Below, one piece after another: positions 45,823 to 55,561 of a stretch of DNA of 64,000 bases. Both the position numbers and the translations under genes were made by a program. The DNA lies in contig VXOG01000028.1 in the NCBI GenBank assembly GCA_009840165.1, forward strand, positions 91,937 through 155,936, in the 5' to 3' direction. This DNA is from Chloroflexota bacterium (lineage in GTDB: Bacteria > Chloroflexota > Dehalococcoidia > Lucifugimonadales > UBA3495). The notes below the pieces were generated by a model. That model was not told the origin of the DNA, ran no database searches, and saw only the letters and a program-made list of their open reading frames with translations. Every line of letters begins with the position of its first letter. Position 1 is the stretch's first letter.

Positions 45823-47885
45823 TCCACCATCCCGCAGGCGTTCAGCACAAAGGCGTATTCCTCAGCCACTTCCTTGATGCGCTCAAACCGCCCGGAGGCT
45901 CCCGCATGGCCGGAATCCATGTGGATTTTCAGCAGCAGCGGGTTGTTATCCGTGCGCGTCGCCCGCAGCTTGGCGACCCACTTGGCCGGCTCCCAGTAGG
46001 TAACCCGTGGGTCGCTGATCCCCCCCGTCACCAGCATGGGCGGATACCGCTGCTCGCGCACGTTGTCGTAGGGCGAGTAAGTGCGGATGTACCGATAATA
46101 TCCCTCATCGTTGGGGTTGCCCCACTCGTTGTACTCCATGGTGGTCAGGGGCAGCGTGTCGTCCAGCATCGTGTTGAGCACGTCCACAAAGGGCACGTGA
46201 GCCACCACGCAGCCGAACAGGTCGGGACGCTCGTTGACCACCGCGCCCATCAGCATCCCGCCCGCGCTCCCGCCGGCGGCGGCGATGCGTCCCGCCGACG
46301 TGTAGCCCTCTGCAATCAGGTAGTCCGCGCAGTCGATGAAGTCGTTGAACGTGTTCCGCTTGTTCAGCAGCTTTCCGTTCTCATACCAGTCCCAGCCCAT
46401 TTCCATTCCGCCCCGGATGTGGGCAATGGCGAAGATAAACCCCCGATCCACCAGGCTGAGGGCCGAAATGCTGAAACTCGCCTCCATGTTCAACCCGTAG
46501 CTCCCGTATCCGTAAAGATACAGCGGCGCGCTGCCGTCAACGGGCGTACCCTTCCGCATCAGCACGCTGATGGGAACCGCAGTGCCATCCCGGGCCAATG
46601 CCCAGATGCGCCGGGTTTCGTATTCGTCGCCGTCGTAGCCGGACGGTATCTCCTGCTGCTTCCGCAGCACCCGCTCCTGCGTTTCCATGTCGTAGTCGTA
46701 CACCGACGCCGGGGTCTTCATGGAGGTGTACCCAAAACGCAGGGAGGCGGTATCGAATTCACGTCCGCTGCGCGGCGATATGGCGAAGTCTTCTTCCTCT
46801 ATGCCGGAAATGTAGTGGCTATCCCCGTTGTCCAGGCGGAGGATCATCACCTGTGGCAACCCATCCTTCCGGCAGCCAACCACCAGGTGATCCCGGTAGG
46901 CATCAACGCCCCGTATCGGTCTGCCCGGTTCGTGAGCCATGAACTCCGTCCAATGCTCCCAACCCGGCGCAGTGATGTCCGTTGTGGACAGCATGAAATC
47001 GCGAGCCCCATCTCCGTTATGCCGGATGAAAAAACGGTCGCCGTGATCCACAACGTCGTACTCAAAATCGCTCGCCCTGGGCTCAATCAGCGTGAGTTCG
47101 GCATCCGGGTCGTTGGCGTCCAGGAAACGCCATTCGGACATATTGTTGCCGCCCGCCACCACGTAGATGAACCGTCCGCTGTTCGACTTGCCGCAACCGA
47201 CGAAAAAGCGCGGATCATCTTCGTGATAGACCACCGGGTCGTTACCCGGATCTTCCCCCAGCGTGTGCCGGTGGATGCTCACCGGCCTGTGGTGCTCGTC
47301 CAGCACGGAGTAATAAAAGGTGCGGCTGTCATTGGCCCATTCCAGGCTGTAGTAGGTGTTGGGTATAGTATCGGGCAGCGTCTCGCCGGTAGCCAGATCC
47401 ACGACCCTGATGGTGTACTGCTCCGACCCATCGAAATCAGCGCCATAAGCCACCAGCTGATGATCAGGGCTGTTCTCGAACACGCCAACTCGCGTGTAGT
47501 CGTGGCCTTCGGCAAGGGCGTTCACGTCCAGCAGAATTTCCTCCCTGCCCTCTTCGCTCCCGTATTTCCGGCAGTAAATCGGATACTGGCCGCCCTCTTC
47601 GTAGCGGACGTAGTAATAGTAATCGCCGTCTTTCTCCGGCACCGTGTTGTCGTCCTCCTTGATGCGGCCCCGAATCTCATCGTAGATGGTGGCTTGCAGC
47701 GATTGCAGCGGCTCCAAAAAGGCTTCGGTAAAGGCGTTCTCGGCCCGCAAGTGTTCCATGGTGGCCGGATCGTCCTGCTCGCGGAGCCAGTGCCAGGGAT
47801 CTGCCCAGGAATCCCCATGGACTTCCACCAAGTGCGAACGACGGGGGGCTGAGGGTTCAGCCGGTGGCTGGTCAGGCGTCTGCAT
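45819..47885 (-). CDS. Oligopeptidase B / S9 family prolyl oligopeptidase
   Basis: DSWADPWHWLREQDDP, GYGSYGLNMEASFS, IAAAGGSAGGMLMGA catalytic Ser motif, KIHMDSGHAGASGRF; start placed at MQTPDQPP. Confidence 0.94.
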   Translation of the reverse strand: MQTPDQPPAEPSAPRRSHLVEVHGDSWADPWHWLREQDDPATMEHLRAENAFTEAFLEPLQSLQATIYDEIRGRIKEDDNTVPEKDGDYYYYVRYEEGGQYPIYCRKYGSEEGREEILLDVNALAEGHDYTRVGVFENSPDHQLVAYGADFDGSEQYTIRVVDLATGETLPDTIPNTYYSLEWANDSRTFYYSVLDEHHRPVSIHRHTLGEDPGNDPVVYHEDDPRFFVGCGKSNSGRFIYVVAGGNNMSEWRFLDANDPDAELTLIEPRASDFEYDVVDHGDRFFIRHNGDGARDFMLSTTDITAPGWEHWTEFMAHEPGRPIRGVDAYRDHLVVGCRKDGLPQVMILRLDNGDSHYISGIEEEDFAISPRSGREFDTASLRFGYTSMKTPASVYDYDMETQERVLRKQQEIPSGYDGDEYETRRIWALARDGTAVPISVLMRKGTPVDGSAPLYLYGYGSYGLNMEASFSISALSLVDRGFIFAIAHIRGGMEMGWDWYENGKLLNKRNTFNDFIDCADYLIAEGYTSAGRIAAAGGSAGGMLMGAVVNERPDLFGCVVAHVPFVDVLNTMLDDTLPLTTMEYNEWGNPNDEGYYRYIRTYSPYDNVREQRYPPMLVTGGISDPRVTYWEPAKWVAKLRATRTDNNPLLLKIHMDSGHAGASGRFERIKEVAEEYAFVLNACGMVD

Positions 47886-48393
47886 TACTATCTCCTGAAT
47901 GTGGATCCGCATCGGGTTGGTCTTCGGCAACCGGCTCGGCGCGCACCGATTCCGCCGCCGAAACGATAGCAGCCAGCTCATCTTCCAGATAGCGTCCGCA
48001 AGCGCCCGGTCTCATTTTGGCGACCAGGCTGCCTAGCCATCCGCCATATTCGGCGCGTATCGAGATGAAAGCCAAGCCGAAGTCCTCGTTGGTGTATCCC
48101 GGGTCAAGCTCGTCGCACATTCTGATCCGGTAAGAATACTCTGCCCAAAAACCAGGGCCGATGGTGCGATGGGAAAGGCTGCTGGGTTTCTGCACAGACG
48201 TGATTATGCTGGTGAACCTGTCACGTCCGATGTGCAGCAAAATTCGGTGCCCCGGCATAGGTTCCTTTCCGTCCGGTAAATCCGACCTCCGGTAGCGGCT
48301 GCTGTGTATGGTGCGACTGGGAAAATCGGCGACTGCCTCCCACGCTTCGTCCGGCTGGCAGGGCAATATCTTGGTGATTTCAAATACGGGCAT
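47872..48393 (-). CDS. SRPBCC (polyketide cyclase/START-like) family protein
   Basis: FEITKILPCQPDEAWEAVADFPSRTIHSS...; start placed at MPVFEITK to avoid overlap with the divergent gene. Confidence 0.72.
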   Translation of the reverse strand: MPVFEITKILPCQPDEAWEAVADFPSRTIHSSRYRRSDLPDGKEPMPGHRILLHIGRDRFTSIITSVQKPSSLSHRTIGPGFWAEYSYRIRMCDELDPGYTNEDFGLAFISIRAEYGGWLGSLVAKMRPGACGRYLEDELAAIVSAAESVRAEPVAEDQPDADPHSGDSNADA

Positions 48394-48505
48394 GCGACTT
48401 TCCAAACTCTGCCACCCACTGGGCAGCCAATTTGACCCCAACGACGTTTTATGCAATTGTAGCGCAGGCCCCTTTTCCGGCGGATGCTGTAGCAGGAACA
48501 GAACT

Positions 48506-49762
48506 ATGCCAAACGGAGCTCTGACCGGTCTTAAAGTCCTTGACTTCACCCACTACGTCGCCGGGCCTTATTGCACCAAACTTTTGGCTGACTACGGAGC
48601 GGACTTGATCAAGGTAGAGGCGCCCTCCGGCGATGGAGCGCGGCAAATTGGCCCGTTCCCCGATGATGTGCCGCACCTGGAGAAAAGCGGGCTTTTCCTG
48701 CACCTGAACACCAACAAGCGCGGCGTTGTCATCAACCTGAAGCGGGATGAAGCGGCTGACCTAGTTTGTAGCCTGGCATCTTGGGCGGACGTGGTCGTCG
48801 AAAATTTCAGACCCGGCGTCGCAACGCGGCTTGGCGTCGGGTACGAGCAGCTATCAGCCATCAATCCCCGGCTTATCTACACCAGCATTTCCAATTTCGG
48901 GCAGACCGGCCCCTATCGAGATTACAAAGGCTCCGAGATAGTTTTCTACGGAATGGGCGGCGAGATGCACTCAACTGGACTCGCCGACCGGGAACCCCTC
49001 AAACTCGGCGGCAACGTCGGACTCTACCAGGCTGGAGCGGTGGCGGCCGTGGCCACAATGGGCGCCATTCTGGCCGGTTCTTTCGCCCCGGATGGTGCCG
49101 ATGCGCCAGGCCAGCACATCGACGTATCCATCCTCGAGACTCAACTCGGCTCCGTGGACCGTCGGCAGAGCGCCCTCCTGGCCCACCAGTACACCGGCGA
49201 ATTGAGCCATCGACCGGCATCCGGCGGTTCCGGCGGCTATCCCAACGCCGTGTACCCGACCGCAGACGGTTATTTGCAGATCAACGGCAGTAGGATGTAT
49301 TGGCCGCGCACTGTCGCCATGCTCGGCAACCCGCCGGAACTGAACACGGAACGCTGGCGAGACCCGGCATCCCAGGGCGACCCGGACATGCAGATCGAGT
49401 TTGAATCGGCGCATTTTTTGCCCTGGCTGCTGGAACGCACCAACGCCGAGGCGTGGCAAGCCGCCCAGACCCACCACGTACTCTCCGGCCCGATTAACAC
49501 CATGGCCGACCTGGATGTTGACCCATCGTTCAATGCTCGGGACGTTTTTGCCAAGGCCGACCATCCCGCCGCCGGCCCGCTGCGTTACCCCGGCCGGCCG
49601 TTCATTATGAACCAGTCACCCTGGCAACTCCGACACACGGCTCCGTTGCTGGGCCAGCACACGCAGGAAGTGCTAATCGAATTGGGCTACTCCAAATCCC
49701 ACATCAGCGCTCTGGCAAAAGCCGGCACAATCCTTACCAATGCGCCATGTAGGGGCGAATAA
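48506..49762 (+). CDS. CaiB/BaiF family III CoA-transferase
   Basis: GLKVLDFTHYVAGPYCTKLLADYGADLIKVEAPSGDGAR, LKRDEAADLV, SNFGQTGPYRDYKG. Confidence 0.94.
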   Translation: MPNGALTGLKVLDFTHYVAGPYCTKLLADYGADLIKVEAPSGDGARQIGPFPDDVPHLEKSGLFLHLNTNKRGVVINLKRDEAADLVCSLASWADVVVENFRPGVATRLGVGYEQLSAINPRLIYTSISNFGQTGPYRDYKGSEIVFYGMGGEMHSTGLADREPLKLGGNVGLYQAGAVAAVATMGAILAGSFAPDGADAPGQHIDVSILETQLGSVDRRQSALLAHQYTGELSHRPASGGSGGYPNAVYPTADGYLQINGSRMYWPRTVAMLGNPPELNTERWRDPASQGDPDMQIEFESAHFLPWLLERTNAEAWQAAQTHHVLSGPINTMADLDVDPSFNARDVFAKADHPAAGPLRYPGRPFIMNQSPWQLRHTAPLLGQHTQEVLIELGYSKSHISALAKAGTILTNAPCRGE

Positions 49763-49776
49763 TTATTCGCCCCTAC
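49749..49776. repeat. Palindromic repeat, GTAGGGGCGAAT family, overlapping a stop codon
   Basis: GTAGGGGCGAATAATTATTCGCCCCTAC; TAA at 49760-49762 is inside it. Confidence 0.9.
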
Positions 49777-49794
49777 GCTAGGATAGGAACTATC

Positions 49795-51093
49795 ATGCCA
49801 CGCCTGCCATTAGAGGGCCTGCGCGTCCTGGAGATCACCGTAGTTTGGGCCGGCCCTTACTGTGGTTCCTTTCTCGCTGACTTGGGCGCGGAGGTAATTC
49901 GCGTCGAGTCCACCAAGACATTCATTCCCTTGACGCGCGGGGCCGCGCCGCATCCTTCCCAGGACGTCATCGACAACCTTCCTCTGTACTCCGGCGGCGT
50001 TCCGGACCGCATTCCCGGCGAGCGTCCCTTCAATCGCTCACCCATGTTCAACTCCCATGCTCGGAACAAGCTCAGCATGACGGTCAACCTGCTGGATCCC
50101 GGAGGACGGGAGATTTTCGACCGCCTGGTCGCCATCAGCGACGTCCTGGTGGAAAACAACCCCACCGAAACCATGGAAAAGCTGGGCATTTCCTACGAAT
50201 CGCTGAAGGCCGTCAAGGACGACATCATCATGCTGCGGATGCCGGCCTACGGAAGCACCGGGCCTTATCGGGATTTCCGTGCCCACGGCGTCCATATTGA
50301 GGGTGTCGTCGGCCACACCATGCTCCGCGGCTACGAGGATACCGACCCTTCGTACAACACGACGGTTCTAATGTCCGACGCGGCTGCCGGCGCCCAGGGC
50401 GCTTTCGCGGTGCTGGCCGCGCTGCATCACCGGAAACGAACCGGCGAGGGCCAGTTGGTGGAATTGGGTCAAGCGGAGAACGTATTTCCGTATATGGGTG
50501 AATACTACCTGGACTATCTGATGAACGGGCGGACGCATAGCCCCACGGGTAACCGCCACCCGTCGGCGCTGCAAAACTGTTACCCGTGCGCCGGAGAAAA
50601 TCGATGGGTAGTCATCACCGTTTATGACAATAGCCAATGGCGTGCGCTGTGCGAAATCATCGGCGCGCCGGATTTGGCGTCTGATACTGAGTTGTCAGAT
50701 CATGCAGCCCGGCGCACCCGCCAGGACGAAATCGATCACCGCATCGCTTCCTGGACACTCACGCAAACCCCCGATTCTGCCATGCATACGCTGCAACAAC
50801 GCGGCATCCCTGCCGGCGCGGTGATGAACCAGGCCGATGCTTTCGCGGATTCACATATCCAGAACCGACAATTCTTCCGCGAAGCTTACCAGGAAGACTG
50901 CGGCACTCACCTCTACCCCGGCCCGCTGTACAAGATGTCCGCAACCCCTCTGGGCATAAGGCGCGGACCCTTTATGTTCGGCCAGGATAACGAGTACGTG
51001 TATCGTGAACTGCTGGGTTACAGCGCTGAGGAATGCGCCGCATTTGAAGCGGCCGGCCATATCGGCGCCGATTACGCAGAGGGAGTGGGCTGA
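49795..51093 (+). CDS. CaiB/BaiF family III CoA-transferase
   Basis: GLRVLEITVVWAGPYCGSFLADLGAEVIRVE, MPAYGSTGPYRDFRAHGVHIEG. Confidence 0.94.
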   Translation: MPRLPLEGLRVLEITVVWAGPYCGSFLADLGAEVIRVESTKTFIPLTRGAAPHPSQDVIDNLPLYSGGVPDRIPGERPFNRSPMFNSHARNKLSMTVNLLDPGGREIFDRLVAISDVLVENNPTETMEKLGISYESLKAVKDDIIMLRMPAYGSTGPYRDFRAHGVHIEGVVGHTMLRGYEDTDPSYNTTVLMSDAAAGAQGAFAVLAALHHRKRTGEGQLVELGQAENVFPYMGEYYLDYLMNGRTHSPTGNRHPSALQNCYPCAGENRWVVITVYDNSQWRALCEIIGAPDLASDTELSDHAARRTRQDEIDHRIASWTLTQTPDSAMHTLQQRGIPAGAVMNQADAFADSHIQNRQFFREAYQEDCGTHLYPGPLYKMSATPLGIRRGPFMFGQDNEYVYRELLGYSAEECAAFEAAGHIGADYAEGVG

Positions 51094-51167
51094 GTCCTGT
51101 CCTCTACAAACGTCGGCTGCGGTGTTACGATAGGGCTGCACAAACACCCTTGAGCGAGGTAACACCT

Positions 51168-52118
51168 ATGCCCACCAAACGCATCGGTATCCATGCCGGC
51201 GCACCCAACGCCGAAGCGTCCCTTGATCTCATGCGCCGCGCAGAGGCAGCCGGCGTTCAGGCCGCCTGGCTGACTACGGGAGGAACTGGCCTGGATGCCC
51301 TGACGCTCTTCTCCGCTGCCGCCGTCCAAACCGACAACATCCTGTTCGGTACTTCCATTGTTCCCACCTATCCGCGCCATCCAATCGTGGTAGCGCAACA
51401 AGCTCAGGTAATTGACCAACTGGCCCCGGGACGGCTGCGGATCGGAGTCGGACCAAGCCACCGGCCACCGATGAGGGCCATGTTCGGGTTCAACCTGAGG
51501 GCGCCGCTCACCAACCTGCGCGAGTACCTCCAGATCCTGCGGGCGCTGCTGCAGGATGGTTCAGTTGACTTCGACGGCCAGGAATACACTGCCCACGCCA
51601 GCATCCCGCGCCCGGTCAACGTGGCGGTGATGGCGTCGGCATTGCAGGAAGGCTCTTACGAGCTGTGCGGCGAGCTTGCTGACGGCGCGATCAGTTGGGT
51701 CAGCCCGGCGGTGTACCTGCGGGATAGAGCGCTGCCGGCCATGCGCCGGGGTTCCGACCAGGCGGGACGCGACACACCCCCGCTAATCGCCCACGCCCCC
51801 GTTTGCATCAGCACGGATACCGACGCCACGCGGCTGGCGGTTCAACAACAGCTATCCAATTACCCCCGCCTGCCGTTCTATCAGCAGATGTGGGCCGCCG
51901 CCGGACACCCGGAAGCTGCCGAAGAAACGTGGAGCGATGGCATGATCGAGGCCACGGTGCTGACCGGCGACGCCGACAGCGTCGGCGAGCGCATGGTCGC
52001 CATGCTCGACATGGGTATCAGCGAGTTGCTGGTTACTCCCGTTACCGCTGGCGACGACCCCGCCGCCGATATGGAGCAGACTATCCAATTACTGGGCAAA
52101 GTTGCCCTGTCGTTGTAA
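51168..52118 (+). CDS. LLM-class flavin-dependent oxidoreductase
   Basis: IGIHAGAPNAEASLDLMRRAEAAGVQAAWL..., TSIVPTYPRHPIVVAQQAQVIDQLAPGRLRIGVGPSHR. Confidence 0.9.
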   Translation: MPTKRIGIHAGAPNAEASLDLMRRAEAAGVQAAWLTTGGTGLDALTLFSAAAVQTDNILFGTSIVPTYPRHPIVVAQQAQVIDQLAPGRLRIGVGPSHRPPMRAMFGFNLRAPLTNLREYLQILRALLQDGSVDFDGQEYTAHASIPRPVNVAVMASALQEGSYELCGELADGAISWVSPAVYLRDRALPAMRRGSDQAGRDTPPLIAHAPVCISTDTDATRLAVQQQLSNYPRLPFYQQMWAAAGHPEAAEETWSDGMIEATVLTGDADSVGERMVAMLDMGISELLVTPVTAGDDPAADMEQTIQLLGKVALSL

Positions 52119-52132
52119 CCCGGAGTAGAACC

Positions 52133-53236
52133 ATGAAACTCGGGTTGTTCAATATGCCGTTGCATCCGCCGGGTCGATTGCACGCTGATACCTACGACGA
52201 AGACCTGGAGTTGATGGCGCTTGCCGACGAACTCGGTTACTCCGAGGCCTGGATCGGTGAGCACTTCACCACCGAATGGGAGAACATGCCCGCGCCGGAC
52301 CTGTTCATAGCCAGGGCGTTGGGAGTCACGAAAAATCTCGTGATGGGAACCGGAGTGTCTCTACTGGCGTTTCACGATCCGATCATGATCGCACACCGGA
52401 TTGCCATGCTGGACCACTTGGCGCGGGGCCGCTTCTTCTTCGGAATCGGCTCGGGAGGCGTACCTACCGATTCGGAAATGTTCCAACTGGACCGTCAATC
52501 AGGGCAGCAACGCAACCTGATGCGCGAAGCCGCTGAATTGATCGTCAATATGTGGACTGCCGAGGAACCTGGAAAGTTCCACCACCGCGGAGAGCATTAC
52601 GACGTCAAGTTGCCGTCTCCTCGCCCGGAAATGGGCCTGTCGTTTCATATGCGGCCATACCAACAGCCGCATCCGCCCATCGCGGTAGCCGGCAGCAGCC
52701 CATCGTCGCAGACGTTGGAGGTTGCAGGGGAATTGGGTTGGTGGCCGATGAGCACCTTTTTCCTGCATTCCTCAAACCTGCCGATGCACTGGGAAGCCTA
52801 CGCCAAAGGAGCTAGCGCCGCCGGACGCGCGGTTTCGCGTTCTCAATGGCGGATCGCCCGCGAGATATATGTCGCGGACAACACTGAGCAAGCGATTAGC
52901 GACGTCATGGACGGCCCGCCGGCCCACACATTCACCAACTATTTTCTCCCTCTGCTGGGCCAGGGTCTGCGGGGATTGGATGGCATCAGGACAACGCCGG
53001 ACGTGCCGGACTCTGCCCTGACACCGGAGTACATGCTGGAGAATTTCTGGATCGTGGGCGACCCTGACGCCTGCGCTGAGAAAATTCGGCAACTCTACCA
53101 GGACACGGGCGGATTCGGCACACTGCTGATACTGTGCCACGATTGGGGCAACGACCGAGCCAAGGGACTGCGCTCTCTGGAATTGCTGGCCAAAGAAACC
53201 CTGCCTCAACTGGAAGATTTAACACCGTCCCACTAG
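52133..53236 (+). CDS. LLM-class flavin-dependent oxidoreductase
   Basis: DLELMALADELGYSEAWIGEHFTTEWEN, TGVSLLAFHDPIMIAHRIAMLDHLARGRFFFGIGSGG; start at MKLGLFNM. Confidence 0.93.
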   Translation: MKLGLFNMPLHPPGRLHADTYDEDLELMALADELGYSEAWIGEHFTTEWENMPAPDLFIARALGVTKNLVMGTGVSLLAFHDPIMIAHRIAMLDHLARGRFFFGIGSGGVPTDSEMFQLDRQSGQQRNLMREAAELIVNMWTAEEPGKFHHRGEHYDVKLPSPRPEMGLSFHMRPYQQPHPPIAVAGSSPSSQTLEVAGELGWWPMSTFFLHSSNLPMHWEAYAKGASAAGRAVSRSQWRIAREIYVADNTEQAISDVMDGPPAHTFTNYFLPLLGQGLRGLDGIRTTPDVPDSALTPEYMLENFWIVGDPDACAEKIRQLYQDTGGFGTLLILCHDWGNDRAKGLRSLELLAKETLPQLEDLTPSH

Positions 53237-53268
53237 TGCCGCACGCAATGCTTGTCGAAGGAGGAATT

Positions 53269-53595
53269 ATGTTCATCGCCACCAACCGCATCAAAGTTAA
53301 GACTGGCTACGGGGACACCTTGGAGCAGATGTTCAAAGCGCGTGGCGCCGTTCAGGACCACCCCGGCTTCATCAGCTTCGAGCTTTGGAAGATGAACAAA
53401 ACCCCCGATCACGAAGAATTCCTCGTAGTAACCCATTGGGAAGCCGAGGAACACCACAACACCTGGACTCGCAGCGACGCCTTCCGTTCGGCCCATGCCG
53501 GCGGCCCGCCCGACTTCCTGCTCGGCCCCGGTGAGTTTCACACCTACCAGGTAGTGCATCGCTTGGAAGCGGCGGCGACCGCGGCGGCGGATTAG
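53269..53595 (+). CDS. Antibiotic biosynthesis monooxygenase-domain (ABM/IsdG-like) protein
   Basis: MFIATNRIKVKTGYGDTLEQMFKARGAVQDHPGFISFELWK...FLVVTHWEAEEHHNTWTRSDAF. Confidence 0.92.
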   Translation: MFIATNRIKVKTGYGDTLEQMFKARGAVQDHPGFISFELWKMNKTPDHEEFLVVTHWEAEEHHNTWTRSDAFRSAHAGGPPDFLLGPGEFHTYQVVHRLEAAATAAAD

Positions 53596-53625
53596 GTCCG
53601 TCAGGGTTTCGCCAAGGAGTTCGCC

Positions 53626-54267
53626 ATGACGACTGCTCCGAAAGCTCGCATCGTCCCGGACGACGCGCTGGTCATAAACCTGCGCGATCTGGGTGTCTTG
53701 GCAACCGGGCCGGAACTGGACAGGCTGTTCGCCAAGTTTTGCGACCGGAACAGTCAGAGCGTTTGGCAGTATGAGCTCACGCCGGAAGGGGAGATAGTCG
53801 TCTTGCCGCCCATAAACCATCCCGGCGGGCTACATGAAAACGAGACTGCCACTGAATTGAATATCTGGAGGCGCGGCTTTGGAGGAATGGCGACGGGTTC
53901 CAACGCCTTTTACCGGATGCCCATCACGGGGGGTGTTCTGGTGCCTGATGCCGCGTGGGTTTCGCCCGAACGGTTATCCGAGCATCCCCCTGTTCCTGGG
54001 GATCCGATTCCTATTTGCCCGGATTTCGTCATTGAAATCCGTTCGGGCACCGACAACCTGGCGCCTCTACACGCCAAAATGCGCCTCTATATGCAAAATG
54101 GCGCCCTGCTGGGCTGGTTGATCGACCCGATCAACAGGCGAGTTTATATCTACCGCTACGGGCAAACGGAAGCCGAACCGTTGGAAAATCCGCTGATCCT
54201 ATCCGGAGAGGACGTTCTCCCCGGTTTCACCTTTGACGTTGCTCGCTGGATTTTCGACCGGACGTAG
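53626..54267 (+). CDS. Uma2 family (DUF820) putative endonuclease, copy 1
   Basis: GFGGMATGSNAFYRMP...VLVPDAAWVS...CPDFVIEIRSGTDNLAPLHAKMRLYMQNGALLGWLIDPINRRVYIY. Confidence 0.93.
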   Translation: MTTAPKARIVPDDALVINLRDLGVLATGPELDRLFAKFCDRNSQSVWQYELTPEGEIVVLPPINHPGGLHENETATELNIWRRGFGGMATGSNAFYRMPITGGVLVPDAAWVSPERLSEHPPVPGDPIPICPDFVIEIRSGTDNLAPLHAKMRLYMQNGALLGWLIDPINRRVYIYRYGQTEAEPLENPLILSGEDVLPGFTFDVARWIFDRT

Positions 54268-54288
54268 TTTCAGGAAATGAGGGCGTAG

Positions 54289-55536
54289 ATGGATCCGTCC
54301 GAACCTACTTTATTGGCCGAACAGTTCGGCCCCTTGCAGGGGGTTCGCATACTGTCCACCGGCACCATCGTGGCCGAGCCCTTTGCTGCCGTGATGGCGG
54401 CCGAAATGGGCGCCGAGGTGATCCATATCGAGCGCCCCGGCAAGGGCGAGGACTGGCGGGTGGCCGAGTTCCCCATCCAAGCTCCCAGCGGGGATCTGGT
54501 AGCCAGTTCCTGGCTCCAGGATCACCGGAACATGTACCACACCACCCTGGACTTCAGCACAGCCGAGGGGCGGGATATCTTCCTCAAGTTGGTGGAGCGG
54601 GCTGATATTTGGATGGAGAGTTCCAAAGCCCGCACCTACGACAAGTGGGGACTGGACGACGCCACCGTCTTGGCGGCCAACCCGAGCATAGTGATCTGCC
54701 ATATATCCGGATACGGGCAGGATGGCGACCCGGAATACGTGGGCCGGGCGTCTTACGATTTCACCGCCCAGGCGTTCGGCGGCATGATGAATCTCATGGG
54801 CAATCCCGAACCCGACCCGCCGACTCGTGCGGTGCCCTGGACCGCGGACTACATCACCGGTCTGTTCTGTATGTGGTCGTCCCTGGCGGCGTACATTCAC
54901 GCGCAACGCACCGGAGAAGGCCAGGTCATCGACTTGGCTCAGTTCGAGGCGGTCCATCGCATCTTGTCCGGGACTATGGTCGCCTACAACGAGTTGGGTA
55001 TGGTACGCGAGAGGGCCGGCAATAAGGCCGGCAACGCTCAGCCTTGGGACACCTTTCAGGCCAGCGATGGCTGGGTTGTCATCGCCGCCGTCGGTCCAGC
55101 TGTGTACGCCAGGGTCTGCCGCGTGCTGGATTTGGACCCGGATGACGAGAAGTGGGTCAAGGCCCGTCGGGAGGTAAACTCGCCCGAAGGCATTGAGTTC
55201 GACGCCGTCCTGCGCGGCTGGGTAGAAGACCGAACGGTGGACGAGGTGGTGAGGATATTCAACGAAGCCCAGGTGGGCTGCAGCCGGATCATGAACGCGC
55301 GGGAGATGGCTGAGAATCCCCATTATCGCGCCCGGGAAGTGCACCTGGAATGGGAAGACCAACAACTGGGAAAAACGGTAAAGGGAGTGGGCATAGTGCC
55401 CAAGCTCTCCGGGACACCGGGCAAGATCTGGCGCGGCTCAGTCCCCGTAGGCCACGACAACCACCTGGTCTATGGCGACCTGCTCGGAATCAGCCCCGAC
55501 ACGCTCCACGAACTGGCGGAGCGAGGCGTTATCTAA
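54289..55536 (+). CDS. CaiB/BaiF family III CoA-transferase
   Basis: GVRILSTGTIVAEPFAAVMAAEMGAEVIHIERPGKGEDWR, FSTAEGRDIFLKLVERADIWMESSKARTYDKWGL. Confidence 0.94.
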   Translation: MDPSEPTLLAEQFGPLQGVRILSTGTIVAEPFAAVMAAEMGAEVIHIERPGKGEDWRVAEFPIQAPSGDLVASSWLQDHRNMYHTTLDFSTAEGRDIFLKLVERADIWMESSKARTYDKWGLDDATVLAANPSIVICHISGYGQDGDPEYVGRASYDFTAQAFGGMMNLMGNPEPDPPTRAVPWTADYITGLFCMWSSLAAYIHAQRTGEGQVIDLAQFEAVHRILSGTMVAYNELGMVRERAGNKAGNAQPWDTFQASDGWVVIAAVGPAVYARVCRVLDLDPDDEKWVKARREVNSPEGIEFDAVLRGWVEDRTVDEVVRIFNEAQVGCSRIMNAREMAENPHYRAREVHLEWEDQQLGKTVKGVGIVPKLSGTPGKIWRGSVPVGHDNHLVYGDLLGISPDTLHELAERGVI

Positions 55537-55561
55537 GGGCCACGGGAGAGGAGTACGAATC

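Noticed and set aside
45693-47852. 719 aa plus-strand ORF
   Set aside because: Fully antisense to oligopeptidase B, whose sense frame has clear family motifs; the long antisense frame is a high-GC codon artefact.
48308-48505. 66-residue N-terminal extension of the first CoA-transferase
   Set aside because: Overlaps the divergent SRPBCC gene and lacks family similarity; MPNGALTGLKVLDFTH at 48506 is the typical start.
51803-52132. N-terminal extension of the second LLM oxidoreductase
   Set aside because: Overlaps the preceding LLM gene in another frame and is Arg-rich; MKLGLFNM at 52133 is the plausible start.
54310-55365. 351 aa minus-strand ORF
   Set aside because: Antisense to a CoA-transferase; no domain.
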